NCBI RefSeq assembly: GCF_032854445.1
Contig: NC_088300.1
Location: 12,247,191 to 12,311,190, forward strand
Reading direction: 5' to 3'
DNA from: Liolophura sinensis
Taxonomy: Eukaryota; Mollusca; Polyplacophora; Chitonida; Chitonidae
DNA: 64,000 bases
The first letter of the stretch is position 1, and each line of letters begins with the position of its first letter. The notes under the pieces were generated by a model. That model was given only the letters and a program-made list of their open reading frames with translations, made no database searches and had not been told where the DNA came from. Of this stretch, positions 22,617 through 34,676 are shown piece after piece. A program made the translations under genes and the position numbers.

Positions 22617-25600
22617 TCAGACATTATTGTGATGCTTCTTCAATGAAGCTTGTCTTTAGAAATTTCACTCTGAGTTTTGCTTTATTAGTTGACAACCTAA
22701 ACCGTGATTTAGATACTTTGCTTGCTAAAATTAGTGGTTAGTGATGCATATAGGTTAATTAGCTGTTAGAAAATTTCTAACTTTAACTGTTTCCTGCAAC
22801 TGAATAATTCACTCTTTCACCTGATTTTTCCAAAAATTTTCATTTATATTATGGTTATCAGTTTTATGGGTAGGGGAAACCAGAGGCCAGCAGAACAACT
22901 GTACGTGCAGATCAACATACTTTCCCACATACAGCTGTATGTGATGTACAAACTTGCATGTCATCAAGGGAAGCCATGAGGTCTCAAAAAATGAAAAAGA
23001 GTGCAAACATTAGAGAAGCTATTATTACCAGGGTCCTATGGAAAACGAAATGGCTTGATCAGAAAATGTGTTGCATTATATTATAAAAAATGTATTGGCC
23101 CATATAAATATATCCTTAAACTAAGCAAAAACTGAAGACAAGCATTTCATCAAAGTGAGCCGTGCATTATCATACCAACATCTCAGACTGATAATTGCCA
23201 GTTTTACATTGCCAAAATACGGCCTGCAGCAAAACTATTCTATATTTGAAAGGCTGATAATGGCGTCTAAAAGCATAATTATTTCAGTTCAATGACAACT
23301 ATGTATGGGTGATTCCCAGGGTTACAGAAGATGTGGAAACATCTCAGGTCTTGGTGTTATCACAGGTTTAGGACGTGTAAATTTGTACACATTAATAATC
23401 GGAGTATAAACGAAAAGGAATCAGGAGAAATCTGATGGAGAAATTTAATTTACTCTGCTGATATTCTTCTTCCCATTCTTAATAGTTTTTCCTTACCAAT
23501 GGAGTCAAAAATGTTTAAAAAAATTTTCAGAATAATTCTAAGAAATCCACCTGTTGATAAAAGTTATATTCATGTACAAAATTTCCAGGTGGAGAATTTA
23601 CTATAAAGTCTAACATATACATGTATAAGTTATAAACTCTTAATTTACATTCAATGTAAATCAAACATCATGCAGTTTTCAAAGATTTATGGCTTTAATC
23701 TTCAAATGATACATGTATTACCCTTTCACATAACAAGCAGGAATTGAACAAGATGGTGATGAAAATAAGCATGCCCAAGGCTTTGTGGAGATACAAACAG
23801 GCAATAGAACATGAGTATTAAATTAAATTCCAGACATGTCAACAACAGCAAATGGATTTGATGGCATGAACTTTCTCCTATAAAAACGTGTCTTTAACAG
23901 GATTATATTTTTTGTTGTTGACCTGACTGCTGTCTAACATCATACATGTACTATAGAATTTTTCACACATATGATGACTGTCAGTTTTACAGGTGGAGAA
24001 AAGTTAATTGTCATAAAAACACAACTGTTTATCAGTAGAAAGTTGTGTCTGTTACACCCAACAATAATATTCAACAGTTCAGCGATTTTAACATATATAA
24101 CAACAGTAAATTACCATGACAACGGTAAATTCGCAGGCTAATTTTAACAAAAAAAAAATACTAAATGAATTAAAATACTGAAAATAGCAGGCAACATTGA
24201 AAATGTGTATTCCAGAGACTGCATGTAAGGTTAGAATTCTTTGCCAAGTTAATTTAGATTTAAACCACTCGCTTAAGCAAACCACACACATGTATTTGAG
24301 GTAGTTGTCGAAGGAAGGGTTATTAAAATCTTAAGAGTAAAATGTTTCTCATTAGGCTTTTAATTGAGTTCTTTACATGACCTTGTTGGTAGTGGGAGGA
24401 AGCAAGCTAAAAACAGAACGATGGCTGATTTCAGCATCACTGGAGCTCCAACATCAAACAGACAACAGGCCATTAACGAAAAAATCAGAGGTGATATATT
24501 GACTTATTAAAGTGAAACTCATTAACAGAAGAAGCTGTGATCATCGACATTGCCAACAAGGAATAGCTTGGAGTTATTTCCTGATGTTTTCATCCAAGTC
24601 AGAGACTTCCAAAGGCCAAACAGAGGCAATCACAGACATTAAAGCACTAAGGCATTTCTCCCAACAACAATTAACCTAGGGAGAAAAAAATGAATTCTGT
24701 TTTCCTTTAATGTGTACTGTAAATCTTCAACCTTTTCAACCACTGAACTACTCTTTTCAGTGGAATTTATGCAAATAAATATTATGAATATGATGCTAAG
24801 CATGATTTGTTTGTGTAGTTAAATATGCAAGCTATTTAAAACTGTACAAATGATTTCTCTACACGCCACAATTATCTCAGAATCTTGCACAAAATATTGG
24901 TTGCATAGTCGTTTGAAAAGGATGAAGAATTAGGGTATGTTCCAAAAGCATCAAAACAATTTGCACAAGACTTCCTTTATTTACTGAATTCTTTTATTCT
25001 CAGAATGTCACATTTTTAACTTCCATTTATACCATCAACACATGACTTGGGATAACATTCCTTACATAGTGGTGTGAATTTTCCGGTTTTTAATAGCCTG
25101 AGGTTGATGTTCATAATAAAAAATCATTTCAGGTTATTTTGTCCATGTTATTTTTAAAATCAAACTTTACCAATACACATGTAGAGTAAAGAGGTCAAAA
25201 CTCATGACAATAATTTCAGCCCTTTTTTATCTGTACAGCCCCAAACCCTCCCCCTTCCAACATACATCAATCTCATTATCCAAAAGGTTGCATGAAAACT
25301 CTTGTGTCTCTTATGTAGTCACAGAGTTTACAAACACTTGTGACCAGCTACATGTATGACATTTGATGCAACTGATGGCAACAAGTCTGCATGTGGTGAA
25401 ACCATGTATCATCATCTCCCATAGTATATTAAATATGTAGTACTTAATACCTATGGGAAATTTGGGAGAAAACATCATGGAACAGACAGAAGTGTCATTC
25501 TCAGTAAAGTTTCTTCATCTAAACAGAAATTTAGGTGTATGTGAGAAATCAAATTAATGGAAAATACATGAGAACATGTTATGGTTGTCACATACCAGCA

Positions 25601-25705
25601 CATTTCCTTGTACAATTCACACTGCTCCATTCATGAACAGCATCTACTCCCTACTACATGTATAACTCCTTGGGACTCTCACTGACTCAGAGAGTGAATT
25701 TAAGC
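22617..25705. other. Intron interval without recognised features
   Basis: Unique-looking AT-rich sequence. The stretch 24400-24680 is less AT-rich and free of repeats, which could suit a regulatory element, but nothing specific supports this. Confidence 0.4.
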
Positions 25706-25775
25706 CTTAGCTGAGCCACTACAGTTGTCAGACACTTGACCAATGAGGGCGTGGGTTCAAATCCAAGTCTCGCTG
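25706..25775 (+). repeat. tRNA-like SINE head of another family
   Basis: The sequence gacacttgaccaatgagggc followed by gtgggttcaaatcc has a good Pol III B box and the spacing of a tRNA-derived head. It does not match families 1-3 here, and it is cut off at the SINE family 1 copy beginning 25797. It is unlikely to be a functional tRNA, because no acceptor stem was found. Confidence 0.35.
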
Positions 25776-25796
25776 CTCCAGCTGCAGCTTTAATTA

Positions 25797-26012
25797 ACTT
25801 ATTTTATTGTTTGTTTATGCTGTGCTCACAAATATTTTGCTTATATAATGGCATCCAGCATTATGGTGGGAGGAAAGGGCAGGGCTTGAGGATATCCACA
25901 ACCATCTGCAGGTTGCCGGAAAACTTTCCCATGTACGACTGGAGAAGAAGACATCATGAGCTCTGCTTGAAATCACAGTGACAACATTCAAGAGAGGTTC
26001 TTAGGTCACTGC
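25797..26012 (-). mobile_element. SINE family 1, old copy next to the 21/23-bp minisatellite
   Basis: The diverged tail (tgtgctcacaaatattttgc) is followed by the core gcatccagcattatggtggg, ccatctgcaggttgccggaa and gagctctgcttgaaatcaca, and part of the head (gagaggttcttaggtcactg). The minisatellite starts about 30 bp further right. Confidence 0.8.
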
Positions 26013-26039
26013 AGCTTTAACTCAGCAGTTGTTGTTTAC

Positions 26040-28185
26040 TATGGGGCATGGTAAGGTGTACATGTGAAATGGTATGGTCAGTACATGTGAGGTGGTATGG
26101 TGTACATGTGAGGTGGTATGGTGTACATGTAAAGTGGTATGGTCAGTATATGTGAGGTGGTATGATGTACATGTGAGGTGGTAGGGTGTACAGGTGAGGT
26201 GGTATGGTCAGTACAAGTGAGGTGGTATGGTGTACATGTGAAATGGTATGGTCAGTACATGTGAGGTGGTATGGTGTACATGTAAAGTGGTATGGTCAGT
26301 ACATGTGAGGTGGTATGATGTACATGTGAGGTGGTATGGTCAGTACAAGTAAGGTGGTATGGTGTACATGTAAAATGGTATGGTCAGTACATGCGAGGTG
26401 GTATGGTTTACATGTGAGGTGGTATGGTCAGTACATGTAAAGTGGTATGGTCAGTATATGTGAGGTGGTATGGTCAGTACATGTGAGGTGGTATGGTCAG
26501 TACAAGTGAGGTGGTATGGTGTACAAGTGAGGTGGTATGGTCAGTACATGTAAAGCGGTATGGTCAGTACATGTGAGGTGGTATACATGTGAAATGGTAT
26601 GGTCAGTACATGTAAAGTGGTATGGTATACATGTGAGGTTTTATGATGTACATGTGAGGTGGTATGGTCAGTACATGTAAAGCAGTATGGTCAGTACATG
26701 TAAAGCTGCATGGTCAGTACATGTGAGGTGGTATGGTGTACATGTGAGGTGGTATGGTCAGTACAAGTGAGGTGGTGTGGTGTACATGTGAAATGGTATG
26801 GTCAGTACATGTGAGGTGGTATGGTGTACATGTGAGGTGGTATGGTCAGTACATGTAAAGTGGTATGGTCAGTATATGTGAGGTGGTATGGTGTACATGT
26901 GAGGTGGTATGGTCAGTACATGTGAGGTGGTATGGTCAGTACAAGTGAGGTGGTATGGTCAGTACATGTAAAGCAGTATGGTCAGTACATGTGAGGTGGT
27001 ATACATGTAAAATGGTATGGTCAGTACATGTAAAGTGGTATGGTATACATGTGAGGTGGTATGGTGTACATGTGAGGTGGTATGGTCAGTACATGTAAAG
27101 CAGTATGGTCAGTACATGTGAGGTGGTATGGTCAGTACATGTAAGGTTGTATGGTCAGTACATGTAAGGTTGTATGGTCAGTACATGTAAGGTGGTATGG
27201 TCAGTACATGTGAGGTGGTATGGTCAGTACATGTAAGGTGGTATGGTATACATGTGAGGTGGTATGGTATACATGTGAGGTGGTATGGTATACATGTGAG
27301 GTGGTATGGTCAGTACATGTAAAGCAGTATGGTCAGTACATGTGAGGTGGTATGGTCAGTACATGTGAGGTGGTATGGTCAGTACATGTGAGGTGGTATG
27401 GTCAGTACATGTAAAGCAGTATGGTCAGTACATGTGAGGTGGTATGGTCAGTACATGTAAGGTTGTATGGTCAGTACATGTAAGGTGGTATGGTCAGTAC
27501 ATGTAAGGTGGTATGGTCAGTACATGTAAGGTGGTATGGTCAGTACATGTAAGGTTGCATGGTCAGTACATGTAAAGCAGTATGGTCAGTACATGTGAGG
27601 TGGTATACATGTAAAATGGTATGGTCAGTACATGTAAAGTGGTATGGTATACATGTGAGGTGGTATGGTGTACATGTGAGGTGGTATGGTCAGTACATGT
27701 AAAGCAGTATGGTCAGTACATGTGAGGTGGTATGGTCAGTACATGTAAGGTTGTATGGTCAGTACATGTAAGGTGGTATGGTCAGTACATGTAAGGTGGT
27801 ATGGTCAGTACATGTAAGGTGGTATGGTCAGTACATGTAAGGTTGCATGGTCAGTACATGTAAGGTGGTATGGTCAGTACATGTGAGGTGGTATGGTCAG
27901 TACATGTGAGGTGGTATGGTCAGTACATGAAAGGTTGTATGGTCAGTACATGTGAGGTGGTATGGTGAGTACATGTAAGGTGGTATGGTCAGTACATGTA
28001 AGGTGGTATGGTGAGTACATGTAAGGTGGTATGGTGAGTACATGTAAGGTGGTATGGTGAGTACATGTAAGGTGGTATGGTGAGTACATGTGAGGTGGTA
28101 TGGTCAGTACATGTGAGGTGGTATGGTCAGTATATGTAAAGTGGTATGGTCAGTACATGTAAGGTTGTATGGTCAGTACATAAAT
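26040..28185. repeat. 21/23-bp minisatellite, about 2.1 kb
   Basis: Close to a hundred head-to-tail units come in two lengths: a 23-bp form (ggtatggtcagtacatgtga + ggt) and a 21-bp form (ggtatggtgtacatgtgagg + t). Variants with taaagtggt, taaagcagt and taaggtggt are mixed in. Longer stretches recur in order, for example the segment around 27001 and again around 27605 (about 604 bp apart), so there is higher-order structure. Confidence 0.97.
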
Positions 28186-31100
28186 GATAATACTATTACA
28201 TGACTGGTGGGAATGAGTATATATCTATAACTTATAACACAATCTCTCTACATCAGTGCTCATTCCTGCCCATTACTGATACAATGACAGTTCTGCGCTG
28301 AAAAGGCTTCTCTCATACCAGAAATCCCAACTGCCAACATTATAACAGAAAGCCCATAGTAACTACAGCCCATATAGAAGTCTCAAAGGAAGGCATTGGT
28401 ACACTGCTATGGCTCCAGTGCTATGCAACCCAGCAATACCTGTTAGCTCATCGAATGGCTTAAGCTGTTTGCCATACCACAATGGCAAACTTACATTTCA
28501 ATATATTTGCCAGACAAAGTCATTATGCTGGAAAACATAAAAGCTAGCGATTTCATTTGCGAGATTAGACCAGACACAAGTGTTTTCATCGCTTCACAGA
28601 TCATACATACAGATGTTTTGTATTTGTAATGTAAATATCTTAAAAGGATTTGTTTCATAATACAACAGTTTGGGATATGGCCATTAAAAAAAATTAATTT
28701 GCAATCTTCATTAAACTATACTCAACAAAAATTTTTTCAGGACATTTGGAAGAGAGGCTAATGCCTGTTGTACAAAATGTCTAAAAAAACTCCCAGAGCC
28801 AGCGAAGTTTGACACCACACAACGGAATGTCTTTCTCACAGAATGCTTTTTCCCTGGCTTCACTGGTTGCAAATGCGACATATTTATTGCAAATGTCACA
28901 TGCTTATCTTCTGACAACGTACATTACATGCATTTTTATGCATTCATTTCATTTTAACTGTAGAGCAAGGCTAGAATACTATAGTAAAAAAAACAAAAAA
29001 CAACATCCACAATTTAGAGAATGATACACAATGTGTACCATTTCATGTTATAGACAGCCAGTGTTGACATCATTATTCACACATGTCACTGTAGAAGAAA
29101 ACAAAACTGACTGACCTATAACCAACTTAATTAGAAATTATATATTCTTTGTAGGGGCATCCGTACACTGTATGTACACTATATAGTATACACAAGTAAA
29201 TGTACCAAGGGTAGCAAATCTGTATTTGGACAAAAATCCAAACTGTGCATGTCCTGTGTTTTTTGAGACAGGTCAACAATTTTCACGTCACATGGCCAAA
29301 TATTTCCAAAAGCTAAAAAGCACAACTTCAATTCCTTTCCTAAAACATAGTGAAGGTACAGGAATGTACCATTTGTGGTTTTCTCACAAAATGTATCCCA
29401 AAATTGTTAAGAATAATAATATCCAAACAGATACAATAGAGATTGAAGCCTAAATGGCTTGAACCCATGATAAACTTAGACTCAGTAGTCAATCCTCATC
29501 AAAACCATCAAAATTAAGCAATATTTTCTGGTTTTCTCAAACTCTCAGTATGGATACTTTTATAACATCAAAAACTGAAACAATGGATAAATAGAAGAAC
29601 AAAAGCTTATTGGAGACACATATCATATCAGCAGTGAGAATTAATAATATTGATTTAAGATGTCCTTACTGATACGCATCAGTGCAATGTCTATATATAG
29701 ATGTATCAGTATATGATAACTTTGCCATGGCCCCATAACTGATGTACTATACACATTTTCAAATAACTCTGCCGAAGGGCTAAAAAAATGCATCAAAGTC
29801 CTCTTTTCAAAGACACAGTACATTTGTAGGTATAGTCTGCCAGGAAATACAGTTTGAATTGCATTAAAATCAGGTTTCCAGCACCATAACAAAGTAAAAT
29901 TATGCCAAATTAACCTGTGGTTGGTCATTTCCTCCCACTCTATACCGCTGGCCGCCATTGTACAAATGAAACCGAACTCCATGCAGCCAAACAAAATAAA
30001 TCATGTCAAATCTTATTTTATTATGCTGACAACGGGTAAATTTTCACTCAGGCAAAACATGTTCTGACACATATCCTTTTCATTTTCTCATTAACTGAAG
30101 AACATTGTTCTTCACCCGAGAAATAGCTGAAAAAGGGGATGTATAGTTTCACTTCCTTCATCACAGACAGATTACAAGCACAGGGTAGAGGAGATGGATT
30201 GGGAAGGCAGTGCTGCTTGTCACCTTGCGAAGCTATTACTGCATACTACGTACTCAGCTGCGATTTAAATCTGAAAGGGCAAACTATTCATCCAAATTCC
30301 TCTATCACTTTATAACAAAAAGCTGTGACCTGCTTGGTAACCCTTTTGTTCCTGACAGAATCCAATGATCTTGTATATCAAAGGAAGGTGTGCCTTGTAA
30401 AGTATTGCCTGCAAGACTCCACTAATTAGTCAAGTGGCAGGCTGTATGGATAATGCTCTAGTTATCCTGACAGTTTCAGTGAGTGTTAAATCTTTGTGCT
30501 CCAGCCCTACATGTGCAAACCAATTATTTCTTAAGGACCTAAAACTTGAGATGTATTCCACCTCCAAGTTGAGGTAAAAAAGCACTTCACTGTGTTTTGG
30601 TTTGTGTTGCTTGACAACTACATCATGACGAATGATACAAGACCATGGAAAAAGTCAATATCTATTTCTTTTCACAAAAAAAACCCACCCACAAAAAACA
30701 CTGTTTGCTTATAAACACTAATCAAGTACAAACTATTTTTTGTTATCAATGGAAGTCATTGCTCTATGATATCCATACACAGTCCTGCTGAGAATTAAAG
30801 CTTGGCTTTTTTACACTAATTAGTACTTCTATTCTCAAGCTTTTTCAATGTAACACTGTACATATAGACATGAAAAATCGCGATCTTGCTTAAGAAGTTT
30901 TCATTCTCCTAAAATTTGGTTAATATATAAGCTTTCAAGAGTTGGAATACTTTCTTTTATACTACATTCTTTACATCATGGCCTGTCTGTAACTTGTATG
31001 TGAATAATTAAAACTTCCAGAACTATTGATTCTGATATTATTTTTTGCTGACAGTATCTTTGGCATTACCTCTTCAAATGTTATGCACATTTTTCTTCCT

Positions 31101-31780
31101 CCTTTTCCATTCTGATATTTCCATTTCTTGTATGGAAACAGCCAAAATTCATGTAAACATTATCTAAGTACATACACGCATAAGGCTTCAACAGATTGTG
31201 TAGGCTTCAACTCGTCTCAGTTTCATGATAAAGAGAGCTTTCCATTCGTAACCTATTAAAAATGGCTTAGCGTCTCACTGACTGATGTTTTCTGTCAAGA
31301 GATCGTCAAGTCAGCCAGTGCTAAGAAACTTGACATGTGAGAGAGGGTCATCTATCATGACACAGGAACATCTCCTCCACCATAATGGACATATCCAAGT
31401 TAAAGTTGATAATAATTCCTCCGATCAGCCCGTTATGTATAGATCGATCAAACTGGAATAGTGTACAGCCAGTGAGAGCGTCCATGCATTGCTGCCACCA
31501 GAAAAACGCCAGTCACATATCCTAAAGATGCAAGGTCAGTCTGTCATATTTTTGGCTGTTGCTTGGGAGTCCTGGTTTGATATTATTCACGAGTATAAGT
31601 GGTATATGGTCACAGAGGACATCTCCATCACTGTCATCAATTATATCAGCGACCACAACTGTGCTCGCACAGTATAGATGCGGACCAAAATGTCACACTT
31701 GCAATGCAAACTAAAGTAACATGAAAGTGTTCAAAGGTTCATACTCTTACTTATACTACAGGGGAACATCATCAAATTTA
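28186..31780. other. Intron interval without recognised features
   Basis: No gene or clear transposon apart from a doubtful SINE remnant at 29940. The stretch 30150-30540 is of more even composition and includes a TAATTAG homeodomain-type site. Confidence 0.4.
29940..29993 (+). mobile_element. Possible very old SINE family 1 3' end
   Basis: The run ctggccgccattgtacaaat, followed by gaaaccgaactccatgcagc and caaacaaaataaa, lines up with the family tail but with many differences. Confidence 0.3.
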
Positions 31781-31846
31781 GGGTGGGTGATGTCAGGGTG
31801 AGGGTGAGGGCGGGGGTGGGGGTTGGGGTTGGGGCGAGGATCGGGG
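31781..31846 (+). repeat. G-rich tract with G-quadruplex potential
   Basis: More than ten runs of three or more G lie close together, including gagggtgagggcgggggtgg and ggttggggttgggg. It stands out sharply in this AT-rich intron. Confidence 0.85.
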
Positions 31847-31869
31847 AAGAAGAGGAACTACTGTCGCTG

Positions 31870-32520
31870 CTTGGCGAGGGTCCAGGACCAGAGTCTGTCT
31901 TGGCCCCGAAATCTCTGACTTTTCAGATATCAGGAGACACATTTTAGGCGATTTTTGGTGACTTCATCAAGGTAGGAAGGAGAAATAATCAGCTAGGACA
32001 TCTGGCGCTCCCTCATATATAGTTTTGGGGCCTTCAGGCAAGGAAAGTACAATCAAAATGGACGAGGCTGGGTTCATTTGGCTGCCTAGGCACATTTTTT
32101 ATGATATTTGGTAATAAAAATCATGGAAGTAAGGCCTTTTGGCAGCACATCATCTAGTTTTGGGGTCTTGAGGCAGCATGTCATGTAACCAGTGGTGGGT
32201 TTTTACATGATTTGTGATTCTAATTATTGTAGGAAACTCACAGGGTCTATACAGTTTGGGTATCTTGAAACTGGGACACTACCCTGCACCCAAGCTGAAC
32301 AGCCCAGGGTTCAGAAGCCACCTCAACATCTAGCCTTTCAGATAGCCAAGCACATTTTTAGGTGGTTTTGGGCATCTAAAATTGCGGCAGGAAGGCGGGA
32401 TAAACAGGTATTTCAGTGAAAGGTCGTATATAGTTTGGGGTCTTGAGGCAGTTACCATCCTAGCCATATAGACCTGGGTTCAGGGTCCACCTATGCCCCA
32501 AAAATTCCGGCCCTTGAGAA
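31870..32520. repeat. Degenerate repeats around 'tagttttggggtcttgaggca'
   Basis: The phrase tagttttggggccttcaggc (about 32018) recurs as tagttttggggtcttgaggc (about 32155) and tagtttggggtcttgaggca (about 32432). Nearby blocks such as tttcagatatcagga/tttcagatagccaag followed by gcacatttttaggtggtttt recur too. Spacing is uneven (about 137 and 277 bp). Confidence 0.55.
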
Positions 32521-33000
32521 AGCACGAGATGTGCTTTTACACAAATCTTTGTTCCTAGCTAATATAAAGGCATCAACCATTCATATCCCAATCATCCACT
32601 TCCATTTACCTTCCGGGTTAATCATAGGAGATTATGCAATTTCCAACACAATCCACTGAAGTACAAGCTTAAATATAGCAAGAAACAGTATATACTGAAT
32701 AAGTCTGATTTTAAAGGTGAGGGAGAGGTGTGCATGCATTTTGCTGGATGCACTCTCCACATCTTTGTTTCTTGGGTTTAGCTATCACCAGGTGGAGATT
32801 TACTGCTAAACACTTCAGGGTCACTTACATGTGGGAGATAGTCAACTGTATGATATATTCACATGTCCTGTCATGATAATGTAAAAAGTACAGTATATAA
32901 ATGTGACGAAATTCTAATAAACAATTAATAACCACATAAAACATTGAACACCTTTCCTTCACAACAGAGCTGAAACTGGGAGACAAAATCTTCTTGGTAT

Positions 33001-33085
33001 AATGGGTGAAGCATGAAGGTACTTGGTGAAGAATGAAGGTATTTGGTGGCGCATGAAGGTAACTGGTGAGGCATGAAGGTAATTG
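33001..33085. repeat. About 20-bp tandem repeat, 4 copies
   Basis: Four units of the type ttggtgaagcatgaaggtac lie head to tail, with changes at gaa/ggc/gag. Confidence 0.85.
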
Positions 33086-34129
33086 GCTACTGACAACCTG
33101 TCACATACATATAACATATATGTAAGAAAAGCAACAGTGCTGCATTGGTTACTGATTGTCAACCATGATGCTGTAGTCAATATAATATATCTTGACAATC
33201 ATATGATTACAAAGTCTGAATGTTTTCTTCATTGAAACGTGAAAGTATAAAATACATGACGCCTTGGTGAAAAATTTTGGGTAGACATTATAATAAATAA
33301 CATATGATGTATGCGTTAACAATAGATGCTCTAGATGTCTTTAAAGACTTAAGTGTAAATTAACACGAGGAAATATACAACTTTCTGCTGGCATCAAAGT
33401 CACCATAACAGGAATTTTGTTCATTAAGTTTGTGCTCAATTGATTGGAAGTAATGTTAATATTTCTCCCAGGCATCTATAAATGTTCTCTGTGCGATCAC
33501 AGGCTGACCTTTTCAGCCAATCACCGAAGTGAAGGTCAAATGTGCATATCTAAATCAAGGCAATTAGGTTAGAGAAAAATTAGATGTGAATTAAATGGCT
33601 ATGCATAAAGACACAATGAGCTTTTAACAGAGATTAAAAAACTTTTCGAAGCACAATAAACTAGAGGCTGTGTCATGTGTTAACAAAATTAATACCTCTG
33701 TTCTCACACTCAATTTTGTAACTACATGTACGTGGAGAAGAGAAACACTGGGATAAAGTTATCACCAGACAGTACACTGTAAATAACACAAATCTGTGTA
33801 CAAAATCTGTCAAACATGGGAAAAAAATCAAGCAAATTTCATTCAAACATAATCAGGTTATCACAACTAATCAGGTTAGACAGAAATAAGTGTCCTCAAA
33901 ATTCACTGTTGTAATCAAATTAATTAGCTTGTGAGACGTCTTGACTGGAGTGAAAATCTGTAAGTCCAAAATCTGTAAATACCAGAACAAATGAGAAAAA
34001 AAAAACCAAAACTGTGTTCAAAATGTAATCAAGAGTAGCTGCATACATAAACCCTGGTGATAAACAATATACACCACACCTGAATGAGCTATCCTAATTG
34101 TTATAAAATTAAGCACAGATATTAGTAGT

Positions 34130-34305
34130 GTTGAAAGTAGAATATTACATTTCTTTACCAGCCTTTGGAAGAGTAAAAATGTTGGTATGGTGTTCATTAG
34201 ATGGTCTAACCACGTAAGAGAAAAAAAAAACAATATTCCTGCTAGAATTACATATATATTGGCTAAAGTGAGCAGACCAGGTGTCCCAGAAACTGGGTAC
34301 ATGTC
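34130..34305 (-). repeat. Dispersed repeat D, copy 1
   Basis: On the minus strand, gacacctggtctgctcactt, tagccaatata, tctaatgaac and ggtaaagaaatgtaatattc match 38752-38925 in order. A 111-codon ORF spans this copy (34018-34353), but the other copy is broken by stops in the matching frame, so coding is not supported. Confidence 0.7.
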
Positions 34306-34427
34306 GTTAACAAGTTTTTGTGAAATCCTGCCCACAAGATCGCCAACTTCCACTTAGGAACAGGTACATATCCAGATGCTTCCCTGTAACATTTACAGAG
34401 GAGGGACAAAAAGATACTATTTCATTT

Positions 34428-34676
34428 CATTTATTTATTTGATTGATGTTCTATGCCATATTCAAGAATATTTCACTTAGATGACGCTGGCCAGCATTAT
34501 GATGCAAGGAAACCGGGCAATGCCTGGGAAAAAACCCCACGGCCATCTACAGGTTGATGGCAGACCTTCCCATGTATTGCCGGAGAAGAAGCCAGCCTGA
34601 TCTCACAACGACTGCATTGGTGAGAGGCTCCTGGGTCATTGCGCCGCACTGGCGTGCCAACCACCTCGGCAATGGA
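34428..34676 (-). mobile_element. SINE family 1, near full-length copy
   Basis: On the plus strand it begins with the tail (ttatttatttgattgatgtt). It runs through the core (ggccagcattatgatg, ccatctacaggttgatggca) to the tRNA-like head (gcattggtgagaggctcctg, gcgccgcactggcgtgccaa). It lies inside the large MAM-gene intron. Confidence 0.9.

Noticed and set aside
22296-22624. ORFs of 100 and 61 codons on the minus strand
   Set aside because: They run across a SINE and a (TA)n run, which yields an Ile-Tyr repeat; not a gene.
24400-24680. Conserved enhancer inside the intron
   Set aside because: Only composition and absence of repeats suggest it; without a cross-species comparison there is no real support.
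25706-25775. Functional tRNA gene
   Set aside because: The B box is good, but there is no pairing acceptor stem and the A box is poor; it is better read as a SINE head.
34018-34353. 111-codon membrane-protein-like ORF
   Set aside because: It overlaps a dispersed repeat whose second copy (38752-38925) carries stops; the hydrophobic look comes from AT-rich codons.
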